Below are positions 59,101-64,000 of a stretch of DNA of 64,000 nt, piece after piece. Below the pieces are notes generated by a model. It had not been told where the DNA came from. It saw only the letters and a program-made list of their open reading frames with translations, and searched no databases. The stretch spans positions 1-64,000 of the forward strand of contig CAJUMF010000013.1 in NCBI GenBank assembly GCA_910586965.1, given 5' to 3'. Position 1 is the stretch's first letter; each line of letters begins with the position of its first letter. The DNA comes from an uncultured Dorea sp. Its GTDB lineage: Bacteria; Bacillota; Clostridia; Lachnospirales; Lachnospiraceae. Both the position numbers and the translations under genes were made by a program.

Positions 59101-61162
59101 ATCAAATTGTCTTGTTCAGGCTCAAAAATCTTTGGGATTGAAAGCCGCAGAATGTGTAGGGCAGGATATCATGATGAAAGAATTAATTTCAGCATTTTAC
59201 TGGCAGCTTGATAAGGAAGGTATAGATTATGCAGAAAACAGATATAATACAGCGCGGTTAAAGGATTTTGTGTCTTCCTATTATGAAACAGCTAAAGAGG
59301 ACGGTGATAATTTTACCCCTGAGAAAATTATTGCTCAGGCTTTAAAAATGGGCAGGAAGCTTCCGCAAGCAAAAGAAAAAACGCAGCTTGATGCAGTGAT
59401 TGAATATTTGGCGGAGCAGGCCATAAATAACGGGTACGACCGAAAACTTCAATTGTGGATGCCGGTTCTAAAGACACAGATTTATCTTAGTCAATTTGAC
59501 GAGTATCAAAAAAGCTGTTTTAAAAATACTGGCTGGAAAAAGCAGTCCAAAGATTGGGAAATAAGATTTGTGATTGGACAAATGGATGACCCGGAAAATC
59601 AGAATCAGATGCCTATGATTATTGATTTGGAAGAAGATGGGAATATTGCGGTATGCGGAAGTGTTGTATGCGGGAAGAGTACGATGATGCAGACAATGGC
59701 ATATGCACTGATTCAAAAATATTCGCCGGAGGATATCAATCTGTATGTCATTGATTTTAGTAGCAAGATGATGTCGGCATTTGAAGAGGCGCCTCATATT
59801 GGCGGCGTTATATATGAAAATGACACGGATAAGATTGAAAAGTTTTTCAATATGATGAGCCATATACTTGCAGAACGGAAACGCCTGTTCAGGGGCGGGA
59901 ATTATAAACAGTATGTTCAGGTACATGGTACAATCCTTCCGACAATTATTGTTTTTATAGATAATTACAGCGCCTTTAAGGAAAAGACAGAAGAAATATA
60001 TGAGGAACGGATCATACAGCTTTCCAGAGAGGGGATTAACCATGGTATTTACCTTATAGTATCCGGGGCAGGATTTGGCATGAGTGATATAACGACAAGG
60101 GTAGCAGACAATATAAAAACAGTTCTTTGCCTGTCCCTTCAGGATCGGTATGCGTATGGGGATCTGCTTCATAGTATGCAGATTGACGTGTTGCCGGAAA
60201 AAGATGTGAAAGGAAGAGGACTGGCGTATTACGGGAAGCGTATTTTGGAGTATCAGACGGCATTGGCAGTTAAGGCGGAAAATGATTATGCCAGGATTGC
60301 AAAAATCCAGGATATCTGTAGAGAGATGGCTCTGGCATGGAAAGGAAAGACGGCAAGGAGAATACCTGAGATACCAGAAAAGCCGGTATGGTCAGAATTT
60401 GCACAGTTAGATCAATATCGTCGGAGTGTACCTGGCCCGGCATTGCTTCCGGTGGGCTATGATGCTGCAAATGCGGAAGTTTATAATATCCCGCTTCAAG
60501 ATATATATTGCTATTTGGTATGCGGAGCGGGACATACCGGGAAATCGAATTTTATGAAGATATGTATACAGTCTGCATTAGAGAAAAATGCCCATGTATG
60601 TGTGATTGACGGACCGGATGGAAATTTCTCTATATACAGTAAAGAGAAAAAAGTTTCTTATGTATCGGACGAAGAAGGGATGTTTCATTATTTCAGTGAA
60701 CTTCTGCCTGTTTTTAAAGAGAGAAACATGTTGAAGAATCAACTGATAGGAGAAGGACGTGAAGAGGATATCTTTGAATTAATGAGTAAAGAGCAGCCGT
60801 ATTTTATCTTTATATCCGATATGGCATGGTTTGCACCATATATTTACAATACAGAGAAAGATATGAAAGGATTTTTGGAAAACATTATTGAAAAGGGCAG
60901 TCTGCATAATATTTATTTCTTCGGAGAGCTGGAGCTTGGTAAACAGTCTCTTGCGGCGGGGTACAGGATATATGAATTGTTTGTGAAATATGGGACAGGC
61001 ATGCATTTCGGAGGGAAAGTATCTGATAATCCCATACTTTCATTTGAGTATATGTCGTATGCCGAACAAGCAAAACCAGAGCGGGCAGGTATTGGAATTT
61101 TGCCGAATGTATTGGAAGAAGGGGAGACGCAGAGAGTGGTTGTGCCATTAGCCCGGAAATAG
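56183..61162 (+). CDS. essC: EssC/YukB-type type VII secretion ATPase with FHA domain
   Basis: A 1659-residue ATPase. An N-terminal part contains a forkhead-associated domain at 108-187, with ITIGKNSDND, SRNH (134-137) and SPNGVYVN, the residues that bind phosphothreonine. Right after it comes DEKTVLL (Thr216), like the linker motif of the three kinases. Two membrane segments (264-286, 293-316) follow, then three FtsK/SpoIIIE ATPase domains, with P-loops GTTGSGKS (about 715), GSVVCGKST (about 1158) and GAGHTGKS (about 1449), all intact. It powers export of WXG100 proteins and their partners. It is longer than typical EssC proteins. The EsaB-like gene follows in 9 bases. Confidence 0.95.
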   Translation: MSIVLSVYSQVAFKEYLLPPLNNADHIITFHSNYFQLQKDVQLQLEVLDYCWQIKNSEDYRIVSAKNSQKSYELKNNEILQLRTRDNEDISIIVKNITSGIHAFQKYKLWDINEITIGKNSDNDIVYDYLGMISRNHAQIIKTPAGYKIYNDSPNGVYVNSLRVEKEAELQFGSFINIIGLHIVFLRDVIAIDTESKDVKINEEKLKRYETYDEKTVLLNTVAETSKGKTVYHRAPRNYEKLNSDVIEIEEPPQLARTKKQSMLMTIGPSFTMVLPMLLGSILMIYASGQGSSFYMYSGLVMSVSSALVAVVWSLLNARNQRKEEKEEEEYRFKIYSDYLIEKTNEIKEKYERTEKKLNTTYPAAMECLKYDIHKGVLWNRNRTHEDFLSHRLGVGDTPFQIKIEIPKKRFKLYKDSLSEKPAFIKDNYSMLYNVPIMLDLLKKNMVGIIGGKNKEGAIEVAKLLSAQLAANNCYTDLKLVYIYDGSNSSDFSRWGFAKWLPHVWSEDKKIRFVASGKEESSDVFYELTKIFRTRLEQSECASKEEIPKPYYVVFVSDISVLTGEPFSKYVFDHSKECGLTTFLLVERYEELPNDCDFIIENTELFRGMYEVSESEEEKQKITFDTLGDKELERFARYLSSLQVLEIEEGGEIPNSLTFFEMLGINRLEDLPVRELWAKNRTYENIKGMIGKRAGNMPCYLDVHEKYHGPHGLVAGTTGSGKSETLQTYILSLAINYSPDDIGFFIIDYKGGGMANLFKELPHMIGQISNLSGNQVRRAMTSIKSENRRRQRVFGEHGVNNINAYTKLYKNGEASNPVPHLFIIIDEFAELKREEPEFMKELISVAQVGRSLGVHLILATQKPSGTVDDNIWSNSKFRLCLRVQDQQDSKDMLHKPDAAYITQAGRCYLQVGNDEIYELFQSGFSGAVYEESLLEESTEIAKLIDLTGKVEMTGNTVRASQKKRAEAAWIDNLSNCLVQAQKSLGLKAAECVGQDIMMKELISAFYWQLDKEGIDYAENRYNTARLKDFVSSYYETAKEDGDNFTPEKIIAQALKMGRKLPQAKEKTQLDAVIEYLAEQAINNGYDRKLQLWMPVLKTQIYLSQFDEYQKSCFKNTGWKKQSKDWEIRFVIGQMDDPENQNQMPMIIDLEEDGNIAVCGSVVCGKSTMMQTMAYALIQKYSPEDINLYVIDFSSKMMSAFEEAPHIGGVIYENDTDKIEKFFNMMSHILAERKRLFRGGNYKQYVQVHGTILPTIIVFIDNYSAFKEKTEEIYEERIIQLSREGINHGIYLIVSGAGFGMSDITTRVADNIKTVLCLSLQDRYAYGDLLHSMQIDVLPEKDVKGRGLAYYGKRILEYQTALAVKAENDYARIAKIQDICREMALAWKGKTARRIPEIPEKPVWSEFAQLDQYRRSVPGPALLPVGYDAANAEVYNIPLQDIYCYLVCGAGHTGKSNFMKICIQSALEKNAHVCVIDGPDGNFSIYSKEKKVSYVSDEEGMFHYFSELLPVFKERNMLKNQLIGEGREEDIFELMSKEQPYFIFISDMAWFAPYIYNTEKDMKGFLENIIEKGSLHNIYFFGELELGKQSLAAGYRIYELFVKYGTGMHFGGKVSDNPILSFEYMSYAEQAKPERAGIGILPNVLEEGETQRVVVPLARK

Positions 61163-61171
61163 GAGGTTACT

Positions 61172-61420
61172 ATGATATTAGTGGATATTTATATCCCGGC
61201 AGTGGATGAGAGCTTTGATTTTTTGCTGGATGAAAATACGCTTATCGAAAAGGTAATTCTTGAAATTATAGAAATGATCACAAAAAAAACGAAAGGCAGC
61301 ACTGAAAAATGTGCCGAAGATTTTTTCTTATATTCCATAGATAAGGAAGAAAAATTGGAAAAGTTAAGTACGCTGTATGCAAGCGGGGTTATTGACGGCA
61401 GCAGACTGATGCTGGTATAG
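61172..61420 (+). CDS. EsaB/YukD-like ubiquitin-fold protein of type VII secretion
   Basis: An 82-residue protein with the strand-helix-strand pattern of the ubiquitin-like YukD/EsaB family (ILVDIYIPAVDESFDFLLDE, then a helix EKVILEIIEMITK and the closing LYASGVIDGSRLMLV). It lacks the C-terminal Gly-Gly used in conjugation. EsaB is a cytosolic accessory or regulator of the Ess system. It sits between EssC and the first WXG100 gene, which is the expected place. AGGAGG precedes the ATG. Confidence 0.85.
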   Translation: MILVDIYIPAVDESFDFLLDENTLIEKVILEIIEMITKKTKGSTEKCAEDFFLYSIDKEEKLEKLSTLYASGVIDGSRLMLV

Positions 61421-61434
61421 GAGGAAATGAGAAT

Positions 61435-61734
61435 ATGGATGCGATTAAAGTAGATACTAACCGATTAAATTCGGATGCGAACCAAATCCAGAGTAGTATC
61501 AGGCAGATAGAAGCTGCTATGTCAAATCTGAAATCAGATGTAGCACAATTGGACCGGATGTGGGATGGCCCAGGCAGCGAAGCGTTTAAACATGCATTCA
61601 ATAATGATATGGCAGCCTTAAGTTCCCTGCTTTTAAACTTCCGGCATATCTATGACTATGAAATGAGTGCAAAGCAGAAATATGAAAAATGTGAAAACAG
61701 GGCGGTCAGTCTGACGGAAGGAATACATATATAA
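61435..61734 (+). CDS. WXG100 family protein 1
   Basis: A 99-residue helical hairpin protein with the turn motif MWDGPGSEAF (W-x-G) near residue 43. The C-terminal helix carries YEKCEN, a Y-x-x-x-E sequence that fits the export signal of type VII substrates. It would be secreted as a dimer by EssC. It is most like WXG100 protein 4 (62492) in the turn region. AGGAGGAA lies before the ATG. Confidence 0.92.
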   Translation: MDAIKVDTNRLNSDANQIQSSIRQIEAAMSNLKSDVAQLDRMWDGPGSEAFKHAFNNDMAALSSLLLNFRHIYDYEMSAKQKYEKCENRAVSLTEGIHI

Positions 61735-61745
61735 GGAGATGCGTC

Positions 61746-62066
61746 ATGGCAGGATATGGGCAGTTAAAAGTTTCACCGGATGTTATGAAGAATCAGGCGA
61801 AAGCAATAACAGGCGAAATCAGGAAAATTGAAACAGAGTGGAAAAAGATGGAGGAGGTTATCACTCGAAGCAAATATTATTGGCAGGGAGAAGCAAGTAA
61901 TATCCATCAGAAATCTTATCACAAGGTTAAAATGGAAGTTGAGAAGGTAATCCGGCGTCTTAATGAACATCCGACTGACCTGCTTGAGATGGCGGGAGTA
62001 TACATAAAAGCGGAAAGTGAGGCCGTACAATTCGCAAACGTACTGCCGGATGATGTGATTGTCTAG
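61746..62066 (+). CDS. WXG100 family protein 2
   Basis: A 106-residue protein of the same family. The turn reads YYWQGEASNIHQ (W-x-G) near residue 41. The C-terminal part holds YIKAES (Y-x-x-x-E) and ends LPDDVIV, the same ending style as WXG100 protein 5 (LSSDVIV), which suggests that these two belong together as one branch. The gene starts 11 bases after the first WXG100 gene. It may pair with another member to form a heterodimer for export. Confidence 0.9.
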   Translation: MAGYGQLKVSPDVMKNQAKAITGEIRKIETEWKKMEEVITRSKYYWQGEASNIHQKSYHKVKMEVEKVIRRLNEHPTDLLEMAGVYIKAESEAVQFANVLPDDVIV

Positions 62067-62111
62067 TATAACCAGATTGCTCATAAACAAGGTGCAGGGA
62101 AGGAGTAAAGT

Positions 62112-62426
62112 ATGGCGAAAAATGCATATTCTATAGCGGTAAATTTTAATAAGGCGAATCAGCAGGCGGATAAACTTGTCAAAATAGCCGGAGAAATTTT
62201 GACAGAAAAAAACAAAGTAAGCGAGAGCAAAAGAATATTGCAGATGAACTGGAAGGGAGAGGGTGCATCCTCTTATATGAGTAAATTGACAAGATTAGAA
62301 GAGAAACTGTCAGGCGAGGCGGAAAAATTGCAAAAGGTAGCTAAAACAATCCGGGAAATAGCTCAGAAAACATATAATTCGGAAAAAAGAGCTTTGGAGA
62401 TTGCTAAGGTAAGAAGCTATAAATGA
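62112..62426 (+). CDS. WXG100 family protein 3
   Basis: A 104-residue protein with the turn motif MNWKGEGASSY (W-x-G) near residue 46. Near the C terminus it has YNSEKRALE, where Lys stands at the Y+4 place, so the usual Y-x-x-x-D/E export signal is absent. It could be a partner that is exported only together with another WXG100 protein, or a non-secreted adaptor. It is the most divergent of the five. AAGGAG precedes the ATG. Confidence 0.88.
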   Translation: MAKNAYSIAVNFNKANQQADKLVKIAGEILTEKNKVSESKRILQMNWKGEGASSYMSKLTRLEEKLSGEAEKLQKVAKTIREIAQKTYNSEKRALEIAKVRSYK

Positions 62427-62491
62427 AAGGGATAAATGTGTACATAGCGACACATTTAGCTAATACAAATGAGCCAAGGAGGAGATAAAGC

Positions 62492-62794
62492 ATGGCAAAA
62501 ACAATTACTGTAACTACGACAACATTAAATTCGAAAGCAAGTGAACTGAAATCCTTGAATAATAATTTCAGATCGCAGATTAACAACCTGAAGTCTGTGG
62601 AAAGTTCATTAAATTCCATGTGGGATGGCGAGGCAAATGATGCATTTCACAAAGCATTTACCAAAGACATTACGCAGATGAATAATTTTTATAATGCTAT
62701 TGAGAAATATGTCCAGACATTACAAGAGATTGCAAAAAAGTATGATGCAGCAGAACAAAAAAATGTAAGTACTGCTACAAAAAGAGCATATTAA
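62492..62794 (+). CDS. WXG100 family protein 4
   Basis: A 100-residue protein with the turn motif MWDGEANDAF and the C-terminal YDAAEQ (Y-x-x-x-E). The N-terminal helix is Ser/Asn-rich (TLNSKASELKSLNNNF). It shares the MWDG-x-x-x-x-AF turn with protein 1, so the two are probably duplicates. It should be an exported substrate of EssC. AAGGAGGAG precedes the ATG. Confidence 0.92.
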   Translation: MAKTITVTTTTLNSKASELKSLNNNFRSQINNLKSVESSLNSMWDGEANDAFHKAFTKDITQMNNFYNAIEKYVQTLQEIAKKYDAAEQKNVSTATKRAY

Positions 62795-62821
62795 CATCAA
62801 AACAGAAAGGGAAATAAAATT

Positions 62822-63139
62822 ATGAATGGAACATTAAAAGTAACTACATCCAAGTTGACATCGACAGCGTCATCTTTTCAGTCTACTGGAAATCAGGTGA
62901 AAAATCTTACCACACAAATGACGACAATCGTAAAAAGTCTTTCCGGGCAAATATGGAGCGGTGAAGCCGCCAGTGCATACATTAAGAAATTTGACGGGAT
63001 GCAGGATGACATCAGCAAGATAATTAAAATGATCAATGAACATGTAACCGATCTCCAGGAAATGGCAAGAGAATATGAAGCGGCAGAAAATACGAATGTA
63101 TCTGCTGCAAATGCGCTTTCTTCGGATGTCATTGTTTAA
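62822..63139 (+). CDS. WXG100 family protein 5
   Basis: A 105-residue protein with the turn motif IWSGEAASAY and C-terminal YEAAEN (Y-x-x-x-E), ending LSSDVIV. It resembles protein 2 in the C-terminal half. GAAAGGGAAA precedes the ATG. A 12-bp perfect stem follows the stop and may partly end the transcript or protect its 3' end before the next gene. Confidence 0.92.
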   Translation: MNGTLKVTTSKLTSTASSFQSTGNQVKNLTTQMTTIVKSLSGQIWSGEAASAYIKKFDGMQDDISKIIKMINEHVTDLQEMAREYEAAENTNVSAANALSSDVIV

Positions 63140-63149
63140 TTTACTGTAT

Positions 63150-63185
63150 GTATGGGCATCTGAACCGAAGATGCCCATACTTTAA
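63150..63185 (+). terminator. strong stem-loop after the fifth WXG100 gene
   Basis: GTATGGGCATCT and AGATGCCCATAC pair perfectly over 12 bp around a 7-base loop. The tail TTTAAT is short, so it is either a weak terminator or an mRNA-stabilising hairpin. It would make the WXG100 genes more abundant than the gene that follows. Confidence 0.7.
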
Positions 63186-63198
63186 TGTGGGGAAAAAG

Positions 63199-64000
63199 AT
63201 GAAAAAATGTTTAACTACTAAAGTGACAGCGCTGCTGCTTATGATGGTAATGTGTACAAGCTTATGTGCAGACTTTGCTGCTAATGCAGAGAATGGTTCT
63301 AATCTGAGTAATCCTAGAATTGAAAAGGATTCCAACATGGAGGCGGGACAGAAAGTTACATGGGATTGTGTCTGGTTCGGGAGTTACCCTCAGGCAGAGG
63401 TTGTACCTTCAGCAAATGATTTTTCAGCAGTAGAAAAAAGCATGTTGAAAAAAGGCGATGTTATAGAAAACAGCAGTCTGTATAACAAGTTGCAGAATAT
63501 ATCCAGATGGAATTCCAATAATGATGTTACAATAGATGGGGAAAAATATCGCCGGATGAAAATGAATGATGCTACGTACACGGATTCAGACAGCAGCTAC
63601 TATCAATGGTCAGATCCGGATACATACCATTATTTTAAATATGAGCCAATCAAATGGAGGGTGCTGGAAGTAAATGGGAATCAGGCATTTCTTCTATCTG
63701 ACATCGCACTGGACGACCAGAAATATAATACAGAATATGAAAATATAACATGGGAAACAAGCACGCTCCGAAGCTGGCTGAATGGTTATGGAACATCTGT
63801 CAATAAACAGGGGAAGGATTACAGTAACGAGAATTTTATTGGGAGCGCTTTTACTCTTGAAGAGAGGTCGGCGATCACAGATACTTCTGTGAAAAAGGCT
63901 GATAATATTACATATAAAACCGGGGGAGGAAATAATACAACTGATAAGATATTCCTTATGTCAGAATCAGAAACCTATGGAGTTAACGCAGCGCTTCATG
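63199..64000 (+). CDS. secreted DUF6273-like protein, 3' end outside the window
   Basis: An open frame runs from ATG 63199 to the end of the window without a stop (267 codons seen). It has a signal peptide (about 1-28, ending FAANA). The later part shows FKYEPIKWRVLEVNGNQAFLL, then ITWETSTLRSWLNGYG and a following FLMSESETYG, the pattern of DUF6273 repeats common in secreted proteins of gut Clostridia. GTGGGGAAAAAG precedes the ATG. It carries its own signal peptide and so does not need the WXG100 route; it may still act at the cell surface with the system. The rest of the gene, and possibly EsaA/EssB-type genes, lie beyond the window. Confidence 0.75.
   Translation, partial: MKKCLTTKVTALLLMMVMCTSLCADFAANAENGSNLSNPRIEKDSNMEAGQKVTWDCVWFGSYPQAEVVPSANDFSAVEKSMLKKGDVIENSSLYNKLQNISRWNSNNDVTIDGEKYRRMKMNDATYTDSDSSYYQWSDPDTYHYFKYEPIKWRVLEVNGNQAFLLSDIALDDQKYNTEYENITWETSTLRSWLNGYGTSVNKQGKDYSNENFIGSAFTLEERSAITDTSVKKADNITYKTGGGNNTTDKIFLMSESETYGVNAALH

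Overview
The window looks like a chromosome segment of a Gram-positive anaerobe of the Clostridia, most likely a gut Lachnospiraceae. The protein families (RibU under an FMN riboswitch, LanFEG immunity transporter, WYL and LytTR regulators, a DacF/PBP5-type carboxypeptidase, an Ess/Yuk type VII secretion locus) and the strong AGGAGG-type ribosome binding sites point there. No rRNA, tRNA or CRISPR array was seen. Base composition is a mosaic: an AT-rich defence segment (1-4.1 kb), a GC-richer core (4.2-36.4 kb), an inserted element (36.4-47.1 kb) and a strongly AT-rich secretion locus (47.9-64 kb).

Region by region: (1) 1-4.0 kb is a defence island with the end of a YhcG/DUF1016 nuclease and a three-gene ABC-three-component-like module (HNH-like protein, small winged-helix-like middle protein, ABC ATPase with a zinc ribbon). 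(2) 4.25-14 kb holds housekeeping and stress genes: trmO, an FMN riboswitch with ribU, a flavin-binding protein, a WYL regulator with an alpha/beta hydrolase, two GyrI-like genes behind matching operators, a radical SAM protein, an unusual ParB-like/BMP fusion and a phosphoesterase. (3) 14-21.6 kb holds a LanFEG immunity transporter with its two-component system, and a MacB-like transporter on the opposite strand. (4) 21.8-34.8 kb carries three AAA-like/PD-(D/E)XK genes, one of them in an operon with an AgrA/AgrC-like pair, plus an AbrB-like regulator with a glycosyltransferase, and csoR-copA with a CopZ domain fused to CopA. (5) 34.9-47.9 kb: an aldo/keto reductase, then a D-Ala-D-Ala carboxypeptidase gene split in two by a 10.7-kb element. 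The element encodes a large serine recombinase, a chemoreceptor, two transporters, a CocE-type hydrolase and two TetR regulators. Its ends share a core that restores the carboxypeptidase frame exactly if recombined.

(6) 47.9-64 kb is the most striking region: an XRE regulator and, divergently, one run of genes behind a promoter with three identical operators spaced 22 bp apart. The genes are three membrane Ser/Thr kinases with nearly the same kinase domain but different outer domains (a beta-rich domain, a C-type lectin domain, three PASTA repeats), an NlpC/P60 lipoprotein, a PP2C phosphatase, a small membrane protein, a 1659-residue EssC ATPase with an FHA domain, an EsaB/YukD ubiquitin-like protein, five WXG100 proteins and a secreted DUF6273-like protein cut by the window end. 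Kinase, phosphatase and phosphothreonine-binding FHA domain together suggest a type VII secretion machine switched by threonine phosphorylation, in the way PpkA/PppA/Fha1 control type VI secretion. That is an inference from gene content and motifs.
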